NCBI RefSeq assembly: GCF_009766005.1 | Contig: NZ_LMUK01000042.1 | Coordinates: forward strand, 442,745 to 506,744 | Source: Bradyrhizobium sp. S69 | Lineage (GTDB): Bacteria > Pseudomonadota > Alphaproteobacteria > Rhizobiales > Xanthobacteraceae | DNA length: 64,000 nt | Direction of reading: 5' to 3' | In this document: one piece after another, positions 35,346 through 43,496 of the stretch | Position numbering within the stretch: the stretch's first letter is position 1 | How the letters are laid out: every line of letters begins with the position of its first letter | Made by a program: the position numbers and the translations under genes | The notes under the pieces: model-generated | Database searches by the model: none | What the model was told of the DNA's origin: nothing | The model's input: the letters and a program-made list of their open reading frames with translations, nothing else

Positions 35346-36453
35346 TGTCGCGATGATCTCCCTCGAGAGCCAACCGGCGCCGCCGCCGAAGCGGCCGCCG
35401 CGTCGCGGCCTCGGCCGCTTCACGCTGGACATCCGTCAAACGATCTCGCCGTGGAAACAGGCGGGCATTCTCGGCGGTTCGCTGGCGATCGGTCTGGCTA
35501 TTTCAGTTGTCATCCTCGACCTTGCCGGCATCGCGCCGCTCGATCTCGCCAAGGAGCTTGCGGGCGTGTTCAATGCCAACAGTCTGCGTTCGGTGCTGGT
35601 GCGCGCGGCGCCGCTTATTCTGGTCGGGCTCGGCGCTGGCCTGGCGTTTCGAATCGGGTTCTGGAATCTCGGCCTTGAGGGCCAGATGGTGTTCGGCGGC
35701 ATTTTCGCAACCGCCGTGTCGATCTACAACATCGGACCAGAATCGACGCGAATTGTCGTGATGGGCATTGCCGCATCCGCAGGCGGTATCTTGTGGGTGC
35801 TGCTGGCCTATTGGATGAAGGTGCGTTTTCGCGTCAACGAGATCATCTCGACGCTGCTGATGAACTATATCGCGTCCTACTTCTTGCTCCATTTGCTCTA
35901 TGGCGCATGGCAGGATTCCAAGACCGCGTTTCCGCAGTCGAGCCAGTACCGCCCGTTCGAACGGCTTTCCGATATCGGCTCTGGCGTCAACAGCGCGCTG
36001 CTGGTCGCGCTCGCGGTCGCCGCAGTCGCCGCCTGGGCGGTACATCTCAGTCGCGCCGGATTTTACATGCGCTTCATCAGTGCCAATGCCAATATGGCGA
36101 AGGTCGTCGGCGTGCCGGTGCGAACCATCAGCCTCGTCGTGATCGCAGCCTCCGGGGCCGCGGCGGGCCTTGCCGGGTTCGTCAACGTCACCAGCCAGGA
36201 AGGGCGGCTGACGCAATCCTTCTTCGACGGCTACGTATTTTCCGGCATTCTGATCGCGTTTCTGTCGCGCAACGATCCGATCGTCGTGGTGATCGTCGGC
36301 TTCCTGCTCGCGGTGCTGTTCGTGACTGGCCAGACCCTGCAGGTGTTCTACCAGATCCCCTTCACGATGGTGCAATTGGTCGAGGCGATCATCGTGATCG
36401 CGGTTGCATCGTCCGAGTTCCTGATTCGCCATCGTGTTCGCTGGACACGTTGA
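35338..36453 (+). CDS. ABC transporter permease, BMP/nucleoside type (first permease)
   Basis: A roughly 371-residue permease with about ten helices after a proline-rich cytosolic N-terminus. F-R-I-G-F-W-N-L-G-L-E-G-Q-M-V-F-G-G is the signature of YufP-type permeases, and I-S-A-N-A-N-M-A-K-V-V-G-V-P is the coupling loop. The ATG at 35338 overlaps the ATPase stop by 8 bp. A second ATG at 35353 is also possible. It pairs with the permease that starts at 36518. Confidence 0.9.
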   Translation: MHDVAMISLESQPAPPPKRPPRRGLGRFTLDIRQTISPWKQAGILGGSLAIGLAISVVILDLAGIAPLDLAKELAGVFNANSLRSVLVRAAPLILVGLGAGLAFRIGFWNLGLEGQMVFGGIFATAVSIYNIGPESTRIVVMGIAASAGGILWVLLAYWMKVRFRVNEIISTLLMNYIASYFLLHLLYGAWQDSKTAFPQSSQYRPFERLSDIGSGVNSALLVALAVAAVAAWAVHLSRAGFYMRFISANANMAKVVGVPVRTISLVVIAASGAAAGLAGFVNVTSQEGRLTQSFFDGYVFSGILIAFLSRNDPIVVVIVGFLLAVLFVTGQTLQVFYQIPFTMVQLVEAIIVIAVASSEFLIRHRVRWTR

Positions 36454-36517
36454 AGATGGGCGTCATCTCGAGGCCGGATATCGCAAGCGTGCCCAAGACA
36501 AGTGAGCCCAAGGCATA

Positions 36518-37453
36518 ATGCAAGATTTCCTCATCAACTGGCTGGCGAATGTCCCGGGCACCGCTGCGCCTTACGCATTCGCGGCGCTCGGCCTGATCAT
36601 CTCCGAGCGCTCCGGCGTTCTCAATCTGACCGCCGAAGGACTGATGCTGGTCGGCGCCGTCGCCGGTGTGGGCACATGCCTGACCATCGGCAACCATCCG
36701 CTGGTCGCGCTCGTGGTCGCGATGCTGGCCGCGAGTATCGTATCGCTATTGTTTGCGAGCCTCGTCGTGATCCTGCGCGTCAACCAGGTGATCGCGGGCC
36801 TCTCGGTCGTATTCTTCTGCCAGGGGCTGACCGGCCTGATCGGCACGTTGGCGAACTGGCAGAACCATCCGATCGCGGGACTGAACAAGATCGCGATCTG
36901 GCCGCTGTCCGACATTCCGGTGATCGGTCGCATCCTGTTCGTTCAGGATCCGATCGTCTATCTCGCGATTCCGATCTTCTTCGCCGTTTCGATTTTCCTG
37001 CGGGGCTCGATGCTGGGACTGAAACTGCGCGCGGTCGGCGAGAATCCGGCGGCTGCGGATGCCGCCGGGCTCAGCGTGTCGCTGTATCGGATCGGCGCCA
37101 TCGTGGTGGGTTCGTCGCTGCTGGGTCTCGCGGGCGGCTATATCTCCGTCGTCAGCGTCAAGCTCTGGATCACCGGCATGGTCGGCGGCCGCGGCTGGAT
37201 CGCGGTCGCGTTGGTGGTATTTGCCCGCTGGGCGCCGTGGCCGGCGCTGGCCGGCGCGCTGCTGTTCGGCTGTATCGAGGGCGTGGTTCCGCGTATCGCG
37301 GCGGCCGGAATCCGCGCGCCGCAATATCTCGTGCTGATGACGCCTTATCTGGCGACGCTGGCGGTCATGATATGGGTGGGCGCGCGCAACCGTGGCCACC
37401 AGGGCGAGCCCGGAGCGCTCGGCCAGCCGCATGTGCGCGAAGAACGGCGATAA
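36518..37453 (+). CDS. ABC transporter permease, BMP/nucleoside type (second permease)
   Basis: A 311-residue permease of the YufQ type. S-E-R-S-G-V-L-N-L-T-A-E-G-L-M-L-V-G-A lies in the second helix region, and A-V-G-E-N-P-A-A-A-D-A-A-G is the ATPase-coupling loop. Together with the first permease it forms the heterodimeric membrane channel. The cysteine hydrolase gene follows 14 bp downstream on the same strand. Confidence 0.92.
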   Translation: MQDFLINWLANVPGTAAPYAFAALGLIISERSGVLNLTAEGLMLVGAVAGVGTCLTIGNHPLVALVVAMLAASIVSLLFASLVVILRVNQVIAGLSVVFFCQGLTGLIGTLANWQNHPIAGLNKIAIWPLSDIPVIGRILFVQDPIVYLAIPIFFAVSIFLRGSMLGLKLRAVGENPAAADAAGLSVSLYRIGAIVVGSSLLGLAGGYISVVSVKLWITGMVGGRGWIAVALVVFARWAPWPALAGALLFGCIEGVVPRIAAAGIRAPQYLVLMTPYLATLAVMIWVGARNRGHQGEPGALGQPHVREERR

Positions 37454-37467
37454 CGAGGACAAGTCCC

Positions 37468-38184
37468 ATGCGCATTCATGTCTACGGAAAGCCGCGCGAC
37501 ATCACCGGCGGCTTCGACGACTACCTCGATCCCGCCAGGACCGCGGTAGTGTCGATCGATATGCATCGCGGCCATCTCGACCCGTCGCCGGACTGTCCCT
37601 GTCCGGCGCCGCGTGCACGCGATGTGGTGGCGCCGATCGATGCCTTTCACGATCAGGTTCGCGCGCTCGGCATCCCCATCATCCACGTCCGCTCGGTACT
37701 GCGGCGTGGCGGCGCCGACGATCTTGCCGGCATCAGTGCGGCGTGGCGGCGCACTTTCCCGCTGCATGTCGGCGCCATTCCCAACAGCGATGCGCATGCC
37801 ATCGAAGGTTCGCGCTGGACCGAATTCGTGACGCGAGTCGAAGCCGACGATCTGATTGTCGAGACCAAGCGTCGTCTTTCGGCATTTTATCCGACCGATC
37901 TCGATTTCCTGCTGCGCAACATGCGGGTGGAGACCATCGTTCTCAACGGCGGTTTCACCGATTGCTGTGTCCTGAATACGGCTTTCGATGCCAACAACCA
38001 TAACTACCGCGTGGTCGTGGCGCAGGATCTGGTACGGGGCACCGATGACAATCTGGAAGCCGCCGCCTTGGCAATGGTCTCGCTGCATCTCGGCCTGGTG
38101 GTCGATTCAGCTGATCTCGCGGCGGAGTGGGAAAGCCGCAGGAATGCCGGTATTGCGCCGGAGCGGTCTGCGAAAATTGCCTGA
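37468..38184 (+). CDS. Cysteine hydrolase, isochorismatase superfamily
   Basis: A 238-residue cytosolic hydrolase with the complete triad of the family: D31 in V-S-I-D-M-H-R-G, K134 in V-E-T-K-R-R and C167 in G-G-F-T-D-C-C-V-L-N-T. Characterised relatives split C-N bonds in N-carbamoylsarcosine, ureidoacrylate, nicotinamide or biuret. A cluster P-D-C-P-C-P-A-P near residues 41-48 is unusual. GAGGA precedes the ATG. As the last gene of the BMP importer operon it probably acts on the imported nitrogen compound, perhaps an N-carbamoyl or amide compound; the substrate is not known. Confidence 0.88.
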   Translation: MRIHVYGKPRDITGGFDDYLDPARTAVVSIDMHRGHLDPSPDCPCPAPRARDVVAPIDAFHDQVRALGIPIIHVRSVLRRGGADDLAGISAAWRRTFPLHVGAIPNSDAHAIEGSRWTEFVTRVEADDLIVETKRRLSAFYPTDLDFLLRNMRVETIVLNGGFTDCCVLNTAFDANNHNYRVVVAQDLVRGTDDNLEAAALAMVSLHLGLVVDSADLAAEWESRRNAGIAPERSAKIA

Positions 38185-38225
38185 GGTTGTCGCCCGCGAA
38201 GCGCGCTGGCGCTTCTCGGGCGTCC

Positions 38226-38645
38226 TCATTCCAGCATATGGTTGATGCGGAAGACGTTCTGCTCGGGATCGAGCAGAACCGCCTGATACCAGTTGTAATA
38301 GGTCTTGTAGGGCGGTTTTATCAGTTGTGCGCCCAGCGAGACGGCTTTCGGCGTCAACTGATCGACTTCGGCGGCGCTGGCGACATCGATGTTGAGCAGG
38401 AACTTGACGCCGCTCACATCGGAATAGGCATCAAGCTTCAGCAGGCCGTAGGCATCCGGCGCATTGAAGCCGAGGCTGCTGCTGCCGGTGTCGAGCCCCC
38501 GGAAAATCGGCGAGCGGATTTTCTCGATCTCCGTGAATCCGAACACGTCGATGTAGAACTGGCTGAGGGCGATGATGTCCTTTGCAAACACGTTGACGTA
38601 GGACAGCGTCGCCTTGTGGGGTGATCCTGTTGCGGGACTGGTCAT
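38226..38645 (-). CDS. VOC-superfamily protein (glyoxalase/extradiol fold), single module
   Basis: A 139-residue VOC fold protein. T-L-S-Y-V-N-V-F-A-K-D-I at the start and Q-A-V-L-L-D-P-E-Q-N-V-F-R-I at the end are the two ends of the paired beta-alpha-beta-beta-beta units. The usual first His ligand is replaced (S-Y-V-N-V), and the final E or Q position reads F-R-I, so a classical metal site is not evident. It is the last gene of the minus-strand aromatic cluster, 18 bp after the 2OG oxygenase. It could be a binding protein or an isomerase; function unknown. Confidence 0.8.
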   Translation of the reverse strand: MTSPATGSPHKATLSYVNVFAKDIIALSQFYIDVFGFTEIEKIRSPIFRGLDTGSSSLGFNAPDAYGLLKLDAYSDVSGVKFLLNIDVASAAEVDQLTPKAVSLGAQLIKPPYKTYYNWYQAVLLDPEQNVFRINHMLE

Positions 38646-38663
38646 GCCGATTTCACGCTGATT

Positions 38664-39677
38664 TCATGCTGATTTCTTGGCGCCTTCGCCGAAGGTCGTC
38701 TGCTTGACGAATTTGCTGGTCAGATGGTCGCCTGACGACACCGGCTCATATTTGACGGGGTTGCCGGGGCTGGTGCAGCTCTCCAGACATTCCACCATCG
38801 CGTCGTAATTCGGCTGATGGAAGAACACCAGCGAAAGTCGCGCGCTGTCGTGCGCCTTCTCGCGTGGCGGATTGGCGACGCGATGCAGGGTGGAAGACCA
38901 GAGATCGTTGGTCCACTGCATCATGAGATCGCCGATATTGACCACGAATGCTCCGCCTACGGCGGGAACGTCGACCCATTGTCCGGCCTTGTTGTAGACC
39001 TGCAGCCCGCCCGGGCGATCTTCGGTGCGCACGATGGTCAGGCTGCCATAGTCGGAATGCGCGCCGGCGCGCAATTGGCCGGGCAGCGGTGCCTCGATCT
39101 GATTGGGATATTTGAGCGAGCGAAACATGCTGATATGGCGGTCGATCTTGTCGTCGAAATAGGTCTCGGGAAGATCGAGGCCGAGCGCGAAGATGCGCAT
39201 CATGGTCTTGGAGAGCTCCGACATCGCTTCGAAATATTCTTTCCAGGACGCCTCGAAGTCCGGGATTTGCGGTGCCCAGAGGTTCGGTGCAAAATGCGGT
39301 CCGGCGGCCGGGCCGTTGAAGTACGGATCATCGGGAACGTCGACCGGACCGATCGAAAAAGATTCCTTGAGATCGCCTGGTGATTTCTCGCCTAGGCTGT
39401 AGGACAGGCCTTCGTCGCCAACCGCGCTATAACCGCGAACCTGATCGTCCTTTGGACGTTTGAGCGCCATCTTGGCTGCCATCGGCAGGTTGAAAAAAGC
39501 CCGTGCACTGGCGTCGACGCGGTCGACCAGCGCGGGGGAGACGCCATGCCCGGTAATCACCAGAAAGCCGATGTCGCGGCAGGCTTGCGCCACCTCCCTG
39601 GCCACCGCCTGTTTGCCCTCGGAGGAACCGGCGCGATAGCCGGAGAGGTCGATAATGGGAATGCTCATCAGCGTCAT
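38664..39677 (-). CDS. 2-oxoglutarate/Fe(II)-dependent dioxygenase, isopenicillin N synthase family
   Basis: A 337-residue DIOX-N plus 2OG-FeII oxygenase protein. The iron triad is H207 and D209 in R-A-G-A-H-S-D-Y-G-S and H265 in S-T-L-H-R-V. R280-L-S is the co-substrate anchor. The N-terminal I-P-I-I-D-L-S-G-Y and D-I-G-F-L-V-I-T-G-H-G-V are the DIOX-N signatures. AAGGA lies eight bases before the ATG, within a 12-bp palindrome, AAGGATATCCTT. It may hydroxylate or dealkylate a side chain of the aromatic substrate before or after ring attack, inferred from its place in the cluster. Confidence 0.9.
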   Translation of the reverse strand: MTLMSIPIIDLSGYRAGSSEGKQAVAREVAQACRDIGFLVITGHGVSPALVDRVDASARAFFNLPMAAKMALKRPKDDQVRGYSAVGDEGLSYSLGEKSPGDLKESFSIGPVDVPDDPYFNGPAAGPHFAPNLWAPQIPDFEASWKEYFEAMSELSKTMMRIFALGLDLPETYFDDKIDRHISMFRSLKYPNQIEAPLPGQLRAGAHSDYGSLTIVRTEDRPGGLQVYNKAGQWVDVPAVGGAFVVNIGDLMMQWTNDLWSSTLHRVANPPREKAHDSARLSLVFFHQPNYDAMVECLESCTSPGNPVKYEPVSSGDHLTSKFVKQTTFGEGAKKSA

Positions 39678-39734
39678 GAAGGATATCCTTGCCGGAACTC
39701 TCTTGCAGGAAGCAGCGGCAATAAGCGCTGCTTT

Positions 39735-39891
39735 TCAGGCCTGCACGAAGCACAATCCGTGCCATGAAAGCTCAGCAATGAACCCGTTCTGCCTTCCAGG
39801 CTCGTTGGCCAAATGCCAGAGCGTATCGGTCGGCACAGGCGCACCGGCCGTCGGGTCGGACGGTTCGATGTACTCGGCGAGATTGCGGAAA
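39735..39891 (-). other. Protein-like open frame without a recognisable start, between two cluster genes
   Basis: In the 214-bp gap after the extradiol dioxygenase stop, one minus-strand frame reads through about 52 sense codons to a TGA at 39735-39737. It ends in a plausible peptide (D-T-L-W-H-L-A-N-E-P-G, then A-E-L-S-W-H-G-L-C-F). There is no ATG or ribosome site at its beginning; the nearest in-frame ATGs lie inside the upstream gene in a shadow frame. It may be a gene remnant or an unusual small gene. The rest of the gap looks empty. Confidence 0.25.
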
Positions 39892-40740
39892 CTAACGGGC
39901 GCGCGCCGATTTTGAGCCCCACATGCACAGGCTGGACGGCTCAAATCCGAATTGGCGCGGGCGATGGGTTTCCTCATCCTCGATTTCATCCACGCCGACG
40001 GAATATTCGAACACCATGCCGTCCGGGCCCTGGAAGTAGAGGAAGCGCGCGCCCGAGGTCGGATGACGCCCCGGACCGAACACGATCGGAACACGCTGGC
40101 CCGACAAATGGTAGTAGGAGCGCAGCACGTCGTCGTTGCTCTCGACCTGATGGTTGACGTGTTGAATGCCGGGCCCGCGGCCCGGCGCCAGCGCGATCGT
40201 GTGATGGATCGCGTTGACGCGCATTAGCGCGATGTCGCCGATCCGGTCACTGACTCGTGCGTTGCAAACCTGGGTCCAGAATTTCTCGTCTCTTGCGGAA
40301 TTGGTGGTGTTGAGGCCGACGTGGCTGAAACCGGTGATACCCGCATCCCGTGTGGCAAAGTAGCGCTTGCCGCTACGCTCCGGCCGGACCACCAGTTCGA
40401 TCTGGTTGCCGGTGGGATCCTTGAAACCGATGAACGCTTTCACCTTGCGCAGCGCGCATTCGGTCGGCGTGCCCGCGTGCACGGGGTGACCCAGCCGATC
40501 CAGCGTCGCGGCGGCGGCGTCCAGTGTGCTCTCGTCTTCGACCTCGAATCCCACGGTCTGATCGCCTGGGTCGCCTTCAAAATAGCACAGCGTGTGTGCG
40601 CGATCGTCCGAACGGAGATACAGCGCCTTCCCCGACTGTTCACCGATCTGCAGTCCCAGGCATCTGGTCGCAAAGTTTTCGGCGTCTTCGAGATTGGACG
40701 TTCCCATTCTCACATAGGATAGATCCTTGAGTTCGATCAT
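39892..40740 (-). CDS. Type I extradiol ring-cleavage dioxygenase (VOC superfamily), catalytically intact
   Basis: A two-module, 282-residue extradiol dioxygenase. The iron ligands expected from BphC-type enzymes are present in the C-terminal module: H140 in G-F-S-H-V-G-L, H194 in I-Q-H-V-N-H and E245 in V-F-E-Y-S. The second-sphere residues are also there: H-H at 179-180, H226 in G-R-H-P-T-S-G and Y235 in F-L-Y-F. AGGAGAG precedes the ATG. In this cluster it would cleave the catechol made by the Rieske dioxygenase and dihydrodiol dehydrogenase, for example 2,3-dihydroxy-p-cumate at the 3,4 bond. Confidence 0.88.
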   Translation of the reverse strand: MIELKDLSYVRMGTSNLEDAENFATRCLGLQIGEQSGKALYLRSDDRAHTLCYFEGDPGDQTVGFEVEDESTLDAAAATLDRLGHPVHAGTPTECALRKVKAFIGFKDPTGNQIELVVRPERSGKRYFATRDAGITGFSHVGLNTTNSARDEKFWTQVCNARVSDRIGDIALMRVNAIHHTIALAPGRGPGIQHVNHQVESNDDVLRSYYHLSGQRVPIVFGPGRHPTSGARFLYFQGPDGMVFEYSVGVDEIEDEETHRPRQFGFEPSSLCMWGSKSARAR

Positions 40741-40765
40741 GTTGCTCTCCTGTGCAGGGGATGCT

Positions 40766-41659
40766 TCATCCGGCCCGGGCGGGCTGCAATTCGGCGATAT
40801 CGGCGCATTCGCTTCCCCATTCGCAGAGCGAGGAAGCCTCGAGCGTAAATTGCCGGGGGCGATGGTGAGGTCCGATATCGCTCAGGCCGTAGCTGTATGA
40901 GAAAACATAACCCTCGGGCCCGGCAAATCGCAGGAATATCTGGCCCGATGTCGGTTCACGTCCAGGGCCTTGTACGATCTTGAGCTGACGCTCCTGGACG
41001 AAATAATTGTTCTGCATCACGGCATCCATGCTTTCGACACCGTACGAAACATAGACGAGGCCTGCTTTGTCGGAGGGATAGAGCACGACGCGGTGATGCT
41101 TCTGGTCGATCCCGAGATAAGTCACCTCGCCAACCCGGTCGGTTACCTTGGCATCCAGGATCGTCGTCCATAATCTGAGATCGTCTTTCATCGCGCGGCT
41201 GCGGAGGCCGACGCTTTGCAAGCCGGTGACGCCGGCGTCACGGCTCGGGAAATAGCGGCGGCCGCTTTGCGCCGGCCGCAAAACCAGATCGATTTCATTG
41301 CCGCTGGCGTCCTGGGCGATGAGCGCGCGGCGAACGAAGCGCCTGCCGCATTCATCCTCCGTTGCTTCGCGTGTGGAAAACCCATCGCTTGTCAGCGCTT
41401 CCGCCACGCGATCGAGCGCTGATTCGCCTGCGATCTCGATGCCAATGCTGGATTTTTCCGTTGCCGTGGTCAGACAGAGCGTGTGATAGCGCTGGTCGGA
41501 GCGGTACAGAAACGGTTCAAGCTTGTTGGGAACGTGTTCCAGCCCAAGGATATCCGTCGCAAACGTCGCCGCGGCCTGCGGTTGCGCAACCGCGAGCCGC
41601 ACATAGCAGAGCTGGATGATCGAACTTGTTTGCGATGATGGTTGTCCCGGGCTGTTCAT
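40766..41659 (-). CDS. Extradiol dioxygenase paralogue lacking all metal ligands (probable non-catalytic homologue)
   Basis: A 297-residue protein that aligns over its whole length with the adjacent intact extradiol dioxygenase; shared landmarks are R-Y-F-x-x-R-D-A-G-x-T-G, G-P-G-R-x-P-T-S-G and H-R-P-R-Q-F. Every iron ligand is changed: H140 to S149, H194 to Y203, E245 to S254. The acid/base His of G-R-H-P is Glu and the conserved Tyr of F-L-Y-F is Arg. The frame is intact and flanking residues are conserved, so it is not a decaying pseudogene. It might be a heteromeric partner, a ligand-binding protein or an enzyme with a new metal-independent activity. It starts 8 bp after the TetR stop. 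Confidence 0.85.
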   Translation of the reverse strand: MNSPGQPSSQTSSIIQLCYVRLAVAQPQAAATFATDILGLEHVPNKLEPFLYRSDQRYHTLCLTTATEKSSIGIEIAGESALDRVAEALTSDGFSTREATEDECGRRFVRRALIAQDASGNEIDLVLRPAQSGRRYFPSRDAGVTGLQSVGLRSRAMKDDLRLWTTILDAKVTDRVGEVTYLGIDQKHHRVVLYPSDKAGLVYVSYGVESMDAVMQNNYFVQERQLKIVQGPGREPTSGQIFLRFAGPEGYVFSYSYGLSDIGPHHRPRQFTLEASSLCEWGSECADIAELQPARAG

Positions 41660-41667
41660 GCTCAGTG

Positions 41668-42399
41668 CTACTTTCGGGATTTGATCGACGAGGCGATATG
41701 CAGACGGATGATGTCGCGCCAGACCTTCAGTAATCGGGAAAATTGCTCGGGATCGTTTTCGATCAGGGTCCGTACTGAAAAGCCGCGGACCACGCTCATG
41801 GTCAGGGCGAGAATGTCACTGGCGAGCTGCTTTGGCAGACCCGCCGAAACCAGCGTATCAGCCCACGCAGCTTCAACGGAAAATCGGGTTGGCCGTGAGA
41901 TCTGGTAGGTTTCGCGTTTGAGATTGTGCGAACTTTCGTCGCTCATGGCGATCGCAAGTTCGAGGAAAAAATAATCCCCGAAATAGAAGTCCCGGGCGTC
42001 CTGAATAATTCCCTCGATCGGGTCGCCAACCGTCCGGGCGGATTGTGCACGCCGTGCGCTCTGGGTCAGCGAAAGCTCGTTGACATATTGCAGGACCGCG
42101 ACGACGAGGGCATGCTTGTTCTTGAAATGGTGCAGCAAGGCGCCGCGCGAGACGCCGGCGAGGTCGGCGACCTCGACCGTCCGCAACCCGCCGAAGCCTT
42201 TGGCGCGCACCAGCTTGATCGCGGCCTCCAGCAATTGCTTGCGCGTGGTCTCGCTGCGTTCCGCCTGGGTTCGGCGCGATGCGTATTTGGGCTCGGCGGA
42301 GCTGTCTCGGCGCGATCGCAGTTTTTGCCGCGGGGCGGCGGCCCGCAGCGTTGCGGGCGTAGGGCGGCCGGTCGGCTTTGGCTCTTTAGAATTCGACAT
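41668..42399 (-). CDS. TetR-family regulator, CymR-like (p-cumate repressor type)
   Basis: A 243-residue TetR protein with a basic N-terminal extension of about 45 residues. The DNA-binding part R-R-T-Q-A-E-R, then R-A-K-G-F-G-G-L-R and A-G-V-S-R-G-A-L-L-H-H-F, and the C-terminal L-V-S-A-G-L, D-I-L-A-L, S-V-V-R-G-F-S-V-R-T-L strongly resemble Pseudomonas putida CymR as I remember it. ATG 42399 with a GAAGAAAG ribosome site is preferred over an upstream TTG. It overlaps the ferredoxin gene by 14 bp, so it sits inside the operon. The palindrome at 46597-46622 is its likely operator. CymR releases DNA on binding p-cumate. Confidence 0.88.
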   Translation of the reverse strand: MSNSKEPKPTGRPTPATLRAAAPRQKLRSRRDSSAEPKYASRRTQAERSETTRKQLLEAAIKLVRAKGFGGLRTVEVADLAGVSRGALLHHFKNKHALVVAVLQYVNELSLTQSARRAQSARTVGDPIEGIIQDARDFYFGDYFFLELAIAMSDESSHNLKRETYQISRPTRFSVEAAWADTLVSAGLPKQLASDILALTMSVVRGFSVRTLIENDPEQFSRLLKVWRDIIRLHIASSIKSRK

Positions 42400-42721
42400 A
42401 GACGCTTTCTTCAATGATGGTGACCGGGAACGTCCGCAGTGCCACCGTGCACGGCATGCCCGTGGGCTTGCCGGTGGTCACGTCAAAAGTCCCGAAATGC
42501 CAGGGGCATTCGACGATTTTTCCGCTTAGCATGCCTTCCTCCGACAGCGAGGCCTCGCCATGCGTACATAGATCCGCCGTTGCATAGATCGTTCCGGCCA
42601 CATTATAGACGGCGAGCGTCGTCCCGTCAGGCATCGATGCGGGACGGATTTCGCCGTCGGGAAAGTCGGCGATGGCACCGATCAGAACGCTGCTGGTCAT
42701 GATATCCGTCGTATCCGTCAT
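42386..42721 (-). CDS. Rieske [2Fe-2S] ferredoxin component of a ring-hydroxylating dioxygenase (CmtAd-like)
   Basis: A 111-residue Rieske ferredoxin passing electrons from the reductase to the oxygenase. The cluster ligands are C52-T-H54 and C72-P-W-H75. The ATG at 42721 overlaps the dehydrogenase stop (ATGA); an internal ATG at 42700 with a GGA site is an alternative. The product is cytosolic. It sits between the dihydrodiol dehydrogenase and the TetR gene rather than beside the oxygenase subunits. Confidence 0.92.
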   Translation of the reverse strand: MTDTTDIMTSSVLIGAIADFPDGEIRPASMPDGTTLAVYNVAGTIYATADLCTHGEASLSEEGMLSGKIVECPWHFGTFDVTTGKPTGMPCTVALRTFPVTIIEESVYVEF

Positions 42722-43479
42722 AACATCGTGCTGCCGCCGTTGACGCTGATGACCTGTCCGGTCACGAACGAGGCTTCTTTCGAAGCCAAATAGCAAACCA
42801 TGGATGCAACTTCGTCCATTTCGCCGGCGCGACCCATCGGCACCACGTCGACAAATCGTTGCAACGCCTGCGGCGACATCAAGGTCGCTTTCTGGACTTG
42901 TGGTGTGTTCACGATGCATGGCGCGACGACATTGAAGGTAATGCCGTCCTTGGCGAATTCGCGGGCGAGCCCGGTGACCATGGCATGGACACCGCCTTTC
43001 GCGGCATTATAGGCCGCGTGATCCCACAGGCCGTTGCGGACCGAATCGGCGCCGATATTCACGACGCGGCCATAGCCCTTGGCCTTCATGGTGGGAACGG
43101 CATGCCACGTGCACCACAGCGCGGTCCATAAATTGCGGTCTATCGTGGTGCGCAGGGTGTCCGGGGTGTGATCGAGGAACGGCTTGATGATGCCGCCGCC
43201 GGCATTGTTGACCAGCACGTCAATGGTGCCGTAGGCGTCGATCGCACATTTGATCAAGTCGCCCGCGACATCCTCTTGCGACAGGTCGCCTGTCTTGATT
43301 GTCGGCCTATTGAAGCCCGTTGCCTCGAGTTTTTCGGCAACGGACCTCAATCGCTTTTCATCGACATCCGAGATCACCAGGCGCGCGCCGGCTTCCGCGA
43401 AATGCTTGGCGATCACCGCGCCGATACCGCTTGCGGCACCGGTGACGACAACAACCTGACCGGAGAATTGCGAATTCAT
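42718..43479 (-). CDS. cis-Dihydrodiol dehydrogenase (SDR; CmtB/BenD-like)
   Basis: A 253-residue classical SDR: T-G-A-A-S-G-I-G near residue 14, D-V-D after strand two (NAD+ preference), N-N-A-G-G-G, V-N-I-G-A-D-S and Y-N-A-A-K. Between the oxygenase beta subunit and the ferredoxin, it should re-aromatise the cis-dihydrodiol to a catechol, giving 2,3-dihydroxy-p-cumate if the substrate is p-cumate. The Ser strand reads G-A-D-S-V, slightly unlike general SDRs. The ATG at 43479 gives a family-type N-terminus; a longer frame upstream overlaps the beta-subunit gene. Confidence 0.88.
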   Translation of the reverse strand: MNSQFSGQVVVVTGAASGIGAVIAKHFAEAGARLVISDVDEKRLRSVAEKLEATGFNRPTIKTGDLSQEDVAGDLIKCAIDAYGTIDVLVNNAGGGIIKPFLDHTPDTLRTTIDRNLWTALWCTWHAVPTMKAKGYGRVVNIGADSVRNGLWDHAAYNAAKGGVHAMVTGLAREFAKDGITFNVVAPCIVNTPQVQKATLMSPQALQRFVDVVPMGRAGEMDEVASMVCYLASKEASFVTGQVISVNGGSTML

Positions 43480-43496
43480 CTGGCGTCCGTCTTCAT

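Noticed and set aside
40766..41659. Reading the extradiol paralogue as a pseudogene
   Set aside because: The frame is complete, its length matches the active paralogue and the surrounding motifs are conserved; only active-site positions are changed.
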